Made by a program: the position numbers and the translations under genes. Shown here piece by piece: positions 1-7,940 of a stretch of DNA of 64,000 nt (positions within the stretch are counted from its first letter, which is position 1; each line of letters begins with the position of its first letter). Source of the DNA: Rhodococcus pseudokoreensis (GTDB lineage Bacteria > Actinomycetota > Actinomycetes > Mycobacteriales > Mycobacteriaceae); NCBI RefSeq assembly GCF_017068395.1, contig NZ_CP070619.1:3224001-3288000 (forward strand). The letters run 5' to 3'. The notes under the pieces were generated by a model, which was not told the DNA's origin, ran no database searches, and saw only the letters and a program-made list of their open reading frames with translations.

Positions 1-321
1 CTGCCGACCGCCGTGGTCGCGGGCAACGACCAGTGCGCGGTCGGCGTCCTCGACGAACTGCGCCGATCCGGCGTCGACGTCCCCGGGCAGGTCTCGATCG
101 TCGGATACGACGACAGCCGGCTCGCCCGTCTCGCGCACGTCGATCTGACCACCGTCCGCCAGGACGCCGAGCAACTCGTCCGGCTCGCGGTCACCAGCGT
201 CGTCGAACGTCTCGACGGCGGAAGGGAACTCGATCCCGAGCCCCGCGTGTTCTCGCTGTCCCCGCACCTGGTGGTCCGGGGATCCACGGCCCCCGCCCGT
301 CTCACGCGTACTGCCGGCTGA
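1..321 (+). CDS. LacI-family transcriptional regulator, C-terminal part (cut by window start)
   Basis: The reading frame is open from base 1 and ends at TGA 319-321, so only the last 106 residues are present. They match the end of the periplasmic-binding-like sensor domain of LacI/GalR repressors: an effector-pocket segment (VVAGNDQCAVGVLDELR), the hallmark SIVGYDDSRLARL, the DLTTVRQDAEQL strand-helix, and a closing HLVVRGSTAPAR tail. The DNA-binding domain lies outside the window. The gene converges with the MFS transporter and its last 20 bases overlap that gene's 3' end. Two LacI-type operators in front of the transporter suggest that it is the regulated target. The effector sugar cannot be told from this part. 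Confidence 0.9.
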   Translation: MPTAVVAGNDQCAVGVLDELRRSGVDVPGQVSIVGYDDSRLARLAHVDLTTVRQDAEQLVRLAVTSVVERLDGGRELDPEPRVFSLSPHLVVRGSTAPARLTRTAG

Positions 322-1726
322 ACCGTTCCTCGAGTTCCTCGAGGGACGTGCCGCGGGTTTCGGGAACCGCGCGGGCCACGAACCAGATCGCGCCGACCCC
401 CAAGACCGCGAATGCGAAGAAGGTGTTGGCGATGCCCAGCGCCTGCACGACCGGCGGAAATGCCCACGCCACCACGGCATTGGCGATCCACAGCGCGAAC
501 ACGCTGACACCGATGGCCAGACTCCTGATCTTCAGCGGGAAGATCTCGGACAGGATGACCCACACCAGCGGGCCGATCGTGGCCTGCATCGAGAACACGA
601 ACAGCACGACGAACGTGAGGATCAGGTACGACTTGGCGTCACCGTCGGGCAGCAATCGCGCCGAGAGGCCGACCAGCAGATGGAAAGTCGTCGTGGCGAC
701 GAAACCGGCGATCAGCATCTTCCGGCGGTCGATCTTGTTCATCAGCAGCAGGCCGATGGTCATGCCGATCACGCTGAACACCCCGTTGAACGTGTTGGCG
801 ATGATCGCCGAACTGGCGGAGAACCCGGCGTCGGCGAGCAACTGCGTGCCGTAGTACATGATCGAGTTGATGCCGGTGAACTGCTGGGCGATACCCAGAC
901 CCGCACCGATCAGGACGAGCCGGCGGATCCAGCGCACCCCCAGATCGATGGTGCCCGCGGTCTTCGTCTGCTCCTCCTCGGCGGCGAGCCTGCGGACTTC
1001 GTCCATCTCGGCCTCGGCCCGCTCGGGAGACCGGATCTGCCGCAGCACCGCGAGGGCGTCGTTCTCGCGACCGCGCGAGACCAGCCACCGAGGGCTTTCC
1101 GGCATCCGCAGCATGCCGACGAACAGCGCGATCGCGGGCAGCACCGCCACGAGGAGCATCAGCCGCCAGATGCCGTCCACGCTCTCGCCCCAGACATTGA
1201 AGATGACAGCGTTGACGACGAACGCCGCGAGTTGGCCGACGACGACCATCACCTCGTTGCGGCAGACGATTCCGCCGCGACGCTCGGTCGGGGCGACCTC
1301 GGCGAGGTAGACCGGGACGGTCGCGGAGGCCCCGCCGACCGCCAACCCGAGGATGAACCGGAACACGGCGAGGACCTGCCACGACGGGGCCACCACACAC
1401 CCGAGGGTGCCGACGACGAAGACGATCGCGAGGACCAGGATGTTGTGGCGGCGTCCGTAGCGGTCCGAGAAGTACCCCCCGGCAAGGGCTCCGAAGGCAG
1501 CGCCGATGATCAGGATGCTCACCACGAAACCCTCGGTGAACGAGGACAACCCGAGATCTTCCTTCAGCGGCGCGAGCGCACCGTTGATGACGCCGGTGTC
1601 GTATCCGAAGAGCAGGCCGCCGAACGTCGCGACGACGACCACGAGGCCGAGGCGCCGCGAGTGCGGTCCGGGACGATCCGCCGGTAGCGCAGACGTCGGG
1701 GCAGGGGTGTCAGTTGTTGAGCGCAT
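302..1726 (-). CDS. MFS sugar-porter-family transporter
   Basis: A 474-residue, 12-helix permease of the sugar porter (SP) family, which usually imports sugars or polyols by proton symport. Family signatures are clear: GYDTGVINGAL in helix 1, DRYGRR at about residues 88-93, PESPRWL at 209-215, a central cytoplasmic loop, and PETRGTSLEELE at the C-terminus. The start at 1726 is chosen because AGGAGA lies seven bases upstream; a longer frame back to 1879 would add about 50 residues with no transporter character and would run into the operator. It is likely controlled by the convergent LacI regulator. Substrate unknown; xylose, galactose, inositol and similar compounds are all possible for this family. 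Confidence 0.9.
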   Translation of the reverse strand: MRSTTDTPAPTSALPADRPGPHSRRLGLVVVVATFGGLLFGYDTGVINGALAPLKEDLGLSSFTEGFVVSILIIGAAFGALAGGYFSDRYGRRHNILVLAIVFVVGTLGCVVAPSWQVLAVFRFILGLAVGGASATVPVYLAEVAPTERRGGIVCRNEVMVVVGQLAAFVVNAVIFNVWGESVDGIWRLMLLVAVLPAIALFVGMLRMPESPRWLVSRGRENDALAVLRQIRSPERAEAEMDEVRRLAAEEEQTKTAGTIDLGVRWIRRLVLIGAGLGIAQQFTGINSIMYYGTQLLADAGFSASSAIIANTFNGVFSVIGMTIGLLLMNKIDRRKMLIAGFVATTTFHLLVGLSARLLPDGDAKSYLILTFVVLFVFSMQATIGPLVWVILSEIFPLKIRSLAIGVSVFALWIANAVVAWAFPPVVQALGIANTFFAFAVLGVGAIWFVARAVPETRGTSLEELEERFSRQYA

Positions 1727-1820
1727 GAAACTGTCTCCTATCGCCGGGATCCGAGCGCAGGGCGCGGCCGATCCCGCGGGCCGTCGCATCCGAGACGCGA
1801 CCACCACGTAAGGCCAGTGA

Positions 1821-1869
1821 TTGAGATCGTTCCAAGTTCCCAGCACCTCGGACTTAGAACGATCTAAGT
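1821..1869. promoter_or_regulatory. Tandem LacI-type operators upstream of the sugar transporter
   Basis: Bases 1852-1869 read ACTTAGAACGATCTAAGT, a 7+7 inverted repeat with a 4-base centre. Bases 1821-1836 read TTGAGATCGTTCCAAG; the reverse strand (CTTGGAACGATCTCAA) matches the first site over the CTTRGAACGATCT core. The two centres are about 32 bp apart, three helical turns. Central CG steps flanked by an inverted repeat are typical of LacI-family operators. The sites lie about 95-145 bp in front of the transporter start. Confidence 0.6.
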
Positions 1870-2106
1870 TGCAGGGCAATATTCCGCGAAGATGTGACGT
1901 ATGTCAAGCCCGAACAACCGCGGCGATGCAATTTTGCACATCCCCCTTGCAGGTTCGGTGATTCCGCGATCGTCCCCGCGCGGGCACACTCGAAACCGTT
2001 CCCGGCGGAGAGCGACGCACAGCGGCCCGCTTCCCGGGATTCACCCACGACCTGTTGCTCGGATCGATGCGCGTGCGTGGAACGTCGGCAACCACAAGGA
2101 GTACAG

Positions 2107-3003
2107 ATGAGCAAGATCGCTTTCCTCGGGCTCGGAAACATGGGCCTGGGAATGGCCACGAATCTGACACGAGCCGGCCACACGGTCGTCGGATTCGATC
2201 CCTCCCCGGCGGCCGCGGAGAAGGCGAAAGCACACGGAATCGCCTTCGCTGACAGTGCTGTCGCCGCCTCCGAGGAGGCCGACGTGATCATCACGATGCT
2301 GCCCAGCGGCAAGCACGTGCTCGACGTCTACGCCGACCTGGTCCCGGCTGCGCGGGCGGGAACCCTGTTCCTCGACTGCTCGACGATCGACGTCGCCGAC
2401 GCGCGGGCGGCCGCCGAACTCGCCGTCACCGCCGGGCACCGTGCAGTGGACGCCCCCGTCTCCGGCGGCACCGTCGGTGCGGACGGCGGAACCCTCACAT
2501 TCATGGTCGGCGGTCCGGCCGACGCGGTGGACCAGGCTGCCACGTTCCTCGATGCCATGGGGTCCCGCATCGTCCGATGCGGCGACGCCGGCGCCGGACA
2601 GGCCGCGAAGATCTGCAACAACATGATCCTGGGAATCTCCATGATCGCCGTCAGCGAGGCTTTCGCGCTGGGCGCCAAGCTGGGCCTGACCGACCAGGCA
2701 CTGTTCGACGTCTCGTCGACCGCGTCCGGTCAGTGCTGGGCGCTGACGACCAACTGCCCGGTCCCCGGTCCGGTTCCGACCAGCCCCGCCAACCGCGACT
2801 ACGCCGGCGGATTCGGGAGTGCGTTGATGCTCAAGGATCTTCGCCTCGCGCAGGCCGCCGCCACCGACAACGGGGTGGACACCTCGCTCGGACGGCGCGC
2901 AACCGAACTGTACGAACAGTTCGTCGCGCAGGACGGCCCGGGCCGCGACTTCTCCGCGATCGTGACGGCGATCCGTTCCGGCGCCTTCGACGCGCAAGCA
3001 TAA
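2107..3003 (+). CDS. mmsB: 3-hydroxyisobutyrate dehydrogenase
   Basis: A 298-residue beta-hydroxyacid dehydrogenase that oxidises 3-hydroxyisobutyrate to methylmalonate semialdehyde with NAD in valine catabolism. Visible motifs are the Rossmann GLGNMG (8-13), the substrate-binding DAPVSGG (115-121), the catalytic Lys168 within GAGQAAKICNN, and the HIBADH-specific stretch SGQCWALTTNCPVPGPVP followed by a KDLRLA helix. That stretch separates it from the tartronate semialdehyde reductase paralogue at 30.4 kb. ATG 2107 is preceded by AAGGAG. It is the first gene of a rightward group with adk, aldehyde dehydrogenase and CoA transferase. The matching acyl-CoA dehydrogenase and 3-hydroxyisobutyryl-CoA hydrolase lie at 7.9-10.2 kb. 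Confidence 0.93.
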   Translation: MSKIAFLGLGNMGLGMATNLTRAGHTVVGFDPSPAAAEKAKAHGIAFADSAVAASEEADVIITMLPSGKHVLDVYADLVPAARAGTLFLDCSTIDVADARAAAELAVTAGHRAVDAPVSGGTVGADGGTLTFMVGGPADAVDQAATFLDAMGSRIVRCGDAGAGQAAKICNNMILGISMIAVSEAFALGAKLGLTDQALFDVSSTASGQCWALTTNCPVPGPVPTSPANRDYAGGFGSALMLKDLRLAQAAATDNGVDTSLGRRATELYEQFVAQDGPGRDFSAIVTAIRSGAFDAQA

Positions 3004-3040
3004 CCGTCGTCATCCCCGCTCGACGCGAAAGGAATTCGTT

Positions 3041-3610
3041 GTGCGCATCATTCTGACAGGACCGCCCGGAGCGGGTAAAGGAACTCAGGCGCAGTCGCTT
3101 TCGTCGGAACTGCAGATCCCCCACATCTCGACCGGCGATCTGTTCCGCAGCAATATCGCGCAGGGCACGGAACTGGGCCTGCGAGCGAAGTCGTTCCTCG
3201 ATGCAGGCGAACTGGTGCCGGACGACGTCACGATCGGCATGGTGGTGGAGCGACTCACTGACGGCGACACGACCGCCGGGTTCATTCTGGACGGCTTCCC
3301 CCGCACCGTGGCTCAGGCAATCGCCCTCGACGAAGTCCTGGCCGAGCAGCTGATCCAGATCAACGCTGTTCTCGACTTTTCGATCGCGGACGATGCGGTC
3401 GTCGGGCGGATGCTGGCCCGCGGACGCGCCGACGACACCGAGGACGTCATCCGTCGACGTCTGCGGGTCTATCACGACGAGACCCGCCCGCTGCTCGACT
3501 ACTACTCGGCACTGCTGCTGACGGTCGATGCGGACGGGGAGGTCGACGACGTCTACGCCCACGCGATCGACGCGCTGTCCGAGCGCGGACGTGTCGCGCC
3601 CACTCCCTAG
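3041..3610 (+). CDS. adk: Adenylate kinase, short (LID-less) form
   Basis: A 189-residue nucleoside monophosphate kinase converting ATP and AMP to two ADP. It has the P-loop GPPGAGKGT (7-15), the AMP-site STGDLFRSNI and GFILDGFPRT, and GRADDTEDVIRRRLRVYHDETRPLLDYY, where the long zinc/LID insert is replaced by a short loop as in actinobacterial Adk. The GTG start at 3041 follows AAAGGA. The position is odd: housekeeping adk normally sits in the secY-map ribosomal-protein region, whereas this copy lies 37 bp after mmsB and 70 bp before an aldehyde dehydrogenase. It may be a second copy that recycles the AMP released by an acyl-CoA ligase; that role is inference. Confidence 0.9.
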   Translation: MRIILTGPPGAGKGTQAQSLSSELQIPHISTGDLFRSNIAQGTELGLRAKSFLDAGELVPDDVTIGMVVERLTDGDTTAGFILDGFPRTVAQAIALDEVLAEQLIQINAVLDFSIADDAVVGRMLARGRADDTEDVIRRRLRVYHDETRPLLDYYSALLLTVDADGEVDDVYAHAIDALSERGRVAPTP

Positions 3611-3680
3611 CACTGCCCCTATTGCTTCCGTCTTCGCTGCACTCGCAGCCGAGCTATCCGTATATCAAGGAGATTCCGAC

Positions 3681-5183
3681 ATGACCTCCACTCAGCCCAC
3701 ACTCGCCGATCTCGCGATTCCCGAAGCGCGCGACTACCCCATGTTCGTCGACGGTGGTTGGGTCGAAGCCCGCTCCGGCGAATGGACGGACGTGACGACC
3801 CCGGTCCTGCGGGAGCACGTGATCGGCCGGGTCCCGTCGTCGAGCACGGAGGATGTCGATCGGGCGGTCCGCGCGGCGAACAAGGCGTTCCCGCAGTGGC
3901 GTTCCCAGCACTTCACCGCGCGCGCCCGGATCCTGGCGAAGATCGCCGACGCCATCGACGCCCGCTCCGAGGAACTCGCACGCCTCACCGCCCTCGACAC
4001 CGGCAACGCGCTGCGCACCCAGGCCCGCCCCGAGGTCGCCACCCTGGCGAACCTGTTCCGCTACTTCGCCGGCGTCGCGGGTGAGATCAAGGGCACCGTG
4101 CTGCCTGCAGGCGACGACCAGCTGCAGTACTCCCGGCAGGAGCCGCTCGGTGTCATCGGCGCCATCCTGCCCTGGAACTCCCCGCTGATGATCGCCGGCT
4201 TCAAGATCCCCGCGGCCCTCGTCGCCGGCAACACCGTCGTTGTCAAGGCCGCCGAAGCCGCACCGCTCAGCGTCCTGCTGCTCGCCGAGATCTGCGCCGA
4301 ATACCTGCCCGCCGGTGTCCTCAACGTCATCACCGGTTCCGGCCGGGTGGCCGGTGAGGCGCTCGTGCAGCACCCGGACGTTCACAAGGTCTCGTTCACC
4401 GGTTCCACCGAGGTCGGCCGCCACGTGGCCCGCGAAGCCGGCGGCCGCCTGGCCCACGTCTCCCTCGAACTCGGCGGCAAGAACCCCTCCATCGTGTTCC
4501 CCGACGTCGACGTCGACGACGACTTCATCAACCAGCTGCTGCTCTCCACCCGCGTGCACCGGCAGGGCCAGAGCTGCACCGCCGGCTCCCGCCTGTTCCT
4601 TCACCAGGACATCTACGACCAGGTCCTCGACCGACTCGTCACCACCCTCGCCGGCCTGAAAGTCGGTAACCCGCTGGACGAGGCGACGGACATGGGCGCC
4701 ATCATCAACGACAAGCAGTTCGCGTCGGTGAACGGATTCCTCGAGGACGGCCTGAGCTCGACCAAGGTCTCCACCGTCCTCGACGGCTCCCCCGACACGA
4801 TCGGCAACACCGACGGCTACTACATGGGCCCGACCGTGTTCTCCGGCGCCGACAACACCTGGCGCCTGTCGCGGGAAGAGATCTTCGGACCCGCCCTGGT
4901 CGCGATCCCGTGGAACGACCACGCCGACGTCATCTCGATGGCCAACGACTCGCACTACGGCCTGGCCGCGTACGTGTGGACGCACAACCTCGACCTGGCC
5001 CTGTCCACGGCCCACGCGCTCGAAACCGGGTGGGTGCAGGTCAACCAGGGTGGCGGCCAGATGGTCGGCCAGTCGTACGGCGGATACAAGCAGAGCGGCC
5101 TCGGCCGCGAGGTGTCCCTCGAGGGCATGATCGCCGGATTCACCCAGACCAAGCAGGTCAACGTGCGCCTGCGCACACTCTGA
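3681..5183 (+). CDS. NAD(P)-dependent aldehyde dehydrogenase
   Basis: A 500-residue ALDH-superfamily enzyme that oxidises an aldehyde to its acid. Key features are PWNSPL in the coenzyme domain, the Gly-rich FTGSTEVGR (239-247), the general-base Glu263 in LELGGK, and the nucleophile Cys299 in GQSCTAGSR. The start at 3681 has an AAGGAGA ribosome site; the longer open frame from 3528 overlaps the end of adk. It lacks the signature of CoA-acylating methylmalonate semialdehyde dehydrogenase (MmsA), so it should yield a free acid rather than propionyl-CoA. Fourteen bases separate it from the CoA transferase, which could activate that acid. True substrate unknown. Confidence 0.9.
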   Translation: MTSTQPTLADLAIPEARDYPMFVDGGWVEARSGEWTDVTTPVLREHVIGRVPSSSTEDVDRAVRAANKAFPQWRSQHFTARARILAKIADAIDARSEELARLTALDTGNALRTQARPEVATLANLFRYFAGVAGEIKGTVLPAGDDQLQYSRQEPLGVIGAILPWNSPLMIAGFKIPAALVAGNTVVVKAAEAAPLSVLLLAEICAEYLPAGVLNVITGSGRVAGEALVQHPDVHKVSFTGSTEVGRHVAREAGGRLAHVSLELGGKNPSIVFPDVDVDDDFINQLLLSTRVHRQGQSCTAGSRLFLHQDIYDQVLDRLVTTLAGLKVGNPLDEATDMGAIINDKQFASVNGFLEDGLSSTKVSTVLDGSPDTIGNTDGYYMGPTVFSGADNTWRLSREEIFGPALVAIPWNDHADVISMANDSHYGLAAYVWTHNLDLALSTAHALETGWVQVNQGGGQMVGQSYGGYKQSGLGREVSLEGMIAGFTQTKQVNVRLRTL

Positions 5184-5197
5184 GGAGGGAACGCATC

Positions 5198-6412
5198 ATG
5201 ACTGTCGGACCTCTCAACGACATTCTCGTGCTCGACGTTTCGCGGGCACTGGCCGGACCGATCGCCGCGATGATGCTCGGCGACCTCGGCGCCCGCGTCA
5301 TCAAGGTCGAAGCGCCGGGCACCGGCGACGACTCCCGCACCTGGGGGCCGCCGTTCGTCGGGCCGCAGGACGACCCGCAGTCGTCGTACTTCATGTCGGC
5401 GAACCGGAACAAGGAATCGATCGTGCTGGATCTGAAATCCGAGCACGGCAAGGACGCGCTGCGTCGTCTCATCCGGCAGGCGGACGTGCTGATCGAGAAC
5501 CTCCGGCCGGGCGCCTTCGATCGCCTCGGGTTTTCGCCGGAGGTGCTCGAGGAACTCAACTCGCGGCTGATCACGTTGTCGATCACCGGGTTCGGGCACG
5601 ACGGTCCGGAAGGATCGCGTGCGGGCTACGACCAAATCGCCCAGGGCGAGGCCGGACTCATGTCGGTGACCGGTGACCCCGACGGGGAACCGACGCGGAT
5701 CGGAGTCCCCGTGGCGGACGTCCTCGCCGGTGTCCACGGGACTGCCGGGGTGTCAGCGGCGCTGGCGGCCCGGGAGAAGACCGGCAAGGGCATGGTGGTC
5801 CGGACGTCGCTGTTGGCCGCGGCCGTCAGTGCGCACACCTTTCAGGGCACGAAGTGGACCGTCGGCGGTCAGGTCGCGCAGCGGTCCGGCAACCACCATC
5901 CGCAGATCGCCCCGTACGGCAGCTTTCGCTGTGGTGATGGTTATGTGCAGATCGCGGTCGGCAGCGAGGCGATCTGGGCGAAGTTCGCCCCGGTGGCCGG
6001 GTTGTCGGCCACCGATCCGCGGTTCGCGGTCAACCGTGACCGGGTCGCGGCCCGCGACGCACTGATCGCCGCCATCGAGGCCGACTTCGCCGGCCGCACT
6101 CGGGTCGATGTGCTCGCCGCGCTCGAGGCCGCGGGTGTTCCCGCGGGATCGATCCGGACGATCGACGAGGTCTACGAGTGGGAGCAGACCCGCAGCCAGG
6201 GACTGCTGCTCGAGGTCGAGCACCCGGTGGTGGGACCTGTGCAGTTGCCCGGCCCGTCCCTGCGGATGGAAACGGCAGGCGGCGACTCGCTGGTGCGCAC
6301 CGAGCATGCCGCACCACCGGTGCTCGGACAGCACACCGAACAGATCCTCGACTGGCTCGACGCGGTGGACGCCGCCGATCCGCTCGACACCAGGGTGCCC
6401 GCGCAGGCGTGA
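5198..6412 (+). CDS. CaiB/BaiF (family III) CoA-transferase
   Basis: A 404-residue transferase that moves CoA between acyl groups through an aspartyl-CoA mixed anhydride. Typical features are the N-terminal DLGARVIKVEAPGTGDDSR (30-48), SANRNKESIVLDLK, NLRPGAFDRLG and GFGHDGP. The likely catalytic Asp174 lies in VPVADVLAGVH, the position of Asp169 in formyl-CoA transferase. GAGGAGG precedes ATG 5198. It follows the aldehyde dehydrogenase by 14 bases, so aldehyde oxidation followed by CoA transfer to the acid is a reasonable reading. The 3' end converges on the LysR gene with 15 bases between them. Donor and acceptor are not identifiable. Confidence 0.9.
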   Translation: MTVGPLNDILVLDVSRALAGPIAAMMLGDLGARVIKVEAPGTGDDSRTWGPPFVGPQDDPQSSYFMSANRNKESIVLDLKSEHGKDALRRLIRQADVLIENLRPGAFDRLGFSPEVLEELNSRLITLSITGFGHDGPEGSRAGYDQIAQGEAGLMSVTGDPDGEPTRIGVPVADVLAGVHGTAGVSAALAAREKTGKGMVVRTSLLAAAVSAHTFQGTKWTVGGQVAQRSGNHHPQIAPYGSFRCGDGYVQIAVGSEAIWAKFAPVAGLSATDPRFAVNRDRVAARDALIAAIEADFAGRTRVDVLAALEAAGVPAGSIRTIDEVYEWEQTRSQGLLLEVEHPVVGPVQLPGPSLRMETAGGDSLVRTEHAAPPVLGQHTEQILDWLDAVDAADPLDTRVPAQA

Positions 6413-6427
6413 CGCCGACCGGCGGAA

Positions 6428-7339
6428 CTACCTGGTGGGGACCAGTTCTTCTCGACGACTGAGAGCCTCTTCCTGGATCGCTTGCCGCACAGCCTGTACC
6501 GCAGGATTGGTCAGGCTTTCGCGGCGAGCGGCCAGGGAGAAGGCGAGTCGGACGTCGACGGTGTCGGGCAGGATCCGGCGCAGATCGGCGTGCTGGTCGG
6601 CCATGAACGCCGGCAGCAGTCCGATGCCGCCGCCGCACCGGGTGGCCGCGACGTGAGCGAAGATGTTGGTGGACATGAATTTTGCCGCGACTCCGGGCAG
6701 ATGACGGTTCAAGTCGAGGTCCCCGACCTGCAGCAGGGAGTCGACGAAGAAGACCAGCGGGTGCGTCGTCAGCTCCTCGATGCTGCCGGGTTCACCGTGG
6801 TCGCGGAAGTACTGTTCGCTGCCGTACAACCCGAGCGAGTACTGGCACACGCGTTCGGAGACCAGCCGACTGGTGATCGGCGTCCCCACCGCGACGGCCA
6901 GGTCGAACCCTGATTGATAGAGATTGAGTTGCCGTGTATCGGTGACTAATTCGACGACGAGATGCGGATGATTCATTCTCAGCTTGGCCAGCGCCGGAGC
7001 AACGAACAACGAGCCGAACCCGTCCGGGGCGGTGATCCGGACCGTTCCCCGCAGCGGATTCTCGCTGATGCCGAGGACCACGTCGGCCGCTTCCTGAACG
7101 GCTTCCTCGATTCGTTGCGCCTTTTCCGCGATCGATCGGCCGACATCGGTCAACTCCCAACCGTCGGCACTGCGTTGCAGCAGGCGGACACCGAGGGCCT
7201 TCTCGAGCGCGCGCACGCGCCTCGAGACGGTGGTGTGATCGACACCCAGGTCCAACGCCGCGGATTGGCGGCGACCGGTGCGCGCCACGGCGAGCAGGTA
7301 CCGCAGATCGTCCGAGCGAATATTGCGTACGTCGATCAC
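6428..7339 (-). CDS. LysR-family transcriptional regulator
   Basis: A 303-residue regulator with an N-terminal winged helix-turn-helix (about residues 7-64, including ALDLGVDHTTVSRRVRALEKALGVRLLQR) and a LysR-type substrate-binding domain (VRITAPDGFGSLFVAPAL, then RLVSERVCQYSLGLYGS). The GTG start at 7339 overlaps the TGA of the upstream MarR gene as GTGA, so the two are translationally coupled. The long open frame reaching 7897 is simply the MarR gene's region read in another frame. It lies between the CoA-transferase group and the divergent acyl-CoA dehydrogenase operon and probably regulates one or both. Inducer unknown; an acyl-CoA or acid is likely. Confidence 0.88.
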   Translation of the reverse strand: MIDVRNIRSDDLRYLLAVARTGRRQSAALDLGVDHTTVSRRVRALEKALGVRLLQRSADGWELTDVGRSIAEKAQRIEEAVQEAADVVLGISENPLRGTVRITAPDGFGSLFVAPALAKLRMNHPHLVVELVTDTRQLNLYQSGFDLAVAVGTPITSRLVSERVCQYSLGLYGSEQYFRDHGEPGSIEELTTHPLVFFVDSLLQVGDLDLNRHLPGVAAKFMSTNIFAHVAATRCGGGIGLLPAFMADQHADLRRILPDTVDVRLAFSLAARRESLTNPAVQAVRQAIQEEALSRREELVPTR

Positions 7340-7809
7340 GGCCGGCCCTCCGACAGTTCGGCGGCCGCGGTCGATGCCCGCCGGGTTGCGGCGAGTAACA
7401 GTTGCAGACCCTCGTGCAGGCGGTGCATGTCCTGCGGGTCCGCGAGCGCGACGCCGTCGAGGGCTCGGCTCGCCGACGCCCCGACCTCGAGGCCCTTGTC
7501 GGTGACCGTGACCAGGGTCGAGCGACGGTCGGAGCGATTGATCGCCCGCACACACAGCCCTGCGTCTTCGAGGCCGTCGACGAGCGTTCCGATGGTGGTC
7601 GGGTGCCGGTCCAGGGCACGGACGATCCGCACCATGGGCAGTGGGCCGTTCTCGGCGACCATCATGGCCAGAACCTCGTACCGGGCGAACGACAGGCCGA
7701 GTGGGCGCAACGCGGAGTTGAGGTGGTTGGTGATCAGCTTCTGCGTCTGCAGGACGGCGGCGATCAGCGCCGTGGCCGGCGCCGGGTGGGGTGGTTGCGT
7801 AGTGGCCAC
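7336..7809 (-). CDS. MarR-family transcriptional regulator
   Basis: A 157-residue winged-helix regulator: LNSALRPLGLSFARYEVLAMM, then PLPMVRIVRALDRHPTTIGTLVDGLEDAGL (the recognition helix) and the wing NRSDRRSTLVTVTDKG. I place the start at GTG 7809 because GAGGAGG lies six bases upstream; the ATG at 7845 has no ribosome site. It is the first gene of a two-gene operon with LysR and is divergent from the acyl-CoA dehydrogenase operon, whose promoter it probably controls. Actinobacterial MarR proteins next to branched-chain acyl-CoA dehydrogenases often sense acyl-CoA or aromatic acids; that is family knowledge, not visible here. Confidence 0.88.
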   Translation of the reverse strand: MATTQPPHPAPATALIAAVLQTQKLITNHLNSALRPLGLSFARYEVLAMMVAENGPLPMVRIVRALDRHPTTIGTLVDGLEDAGLCVRAINRSDRRSTLVTVTDKGLEVGASASRALDGVALADPQDMHRLHEGLQLLLAATRRASTAAAELSEGRP

Positions 7810-7886
7810 CGGTAGCCTCCTCGTGGTTCGTACTCGGGCATCCAATGAACGACCACTTTCGGGTCACATCCCACTGGCAATTTACA

Positions 7887-7915
7887 TGGATATCCAACTA
7901 TAGTACTTCCAACTA
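7887..7915. promoter_or_regulatory. Divergent promoter region with repeated CCAACTA elements
   Basis: Bases 7887-7896 form the perfect palindrome TGGATATCCA, and CCAACTA occurs twice (7894-7900 and 7909-7915), 15 bp apart. A TATAGT at 7899-7904 is a possible -10 element for the rightward operon. The acyl-CoA dehydrogenase starts at 7941 and the marR-type gene at 7809. These repeats are the best candidates for MarR or LysR binding in this gap. No clear -35 box was found. Confidence 0.4.
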
Positions 7916-7940
7916 CCCGAACCTGAAAGGGTCGATTTGT

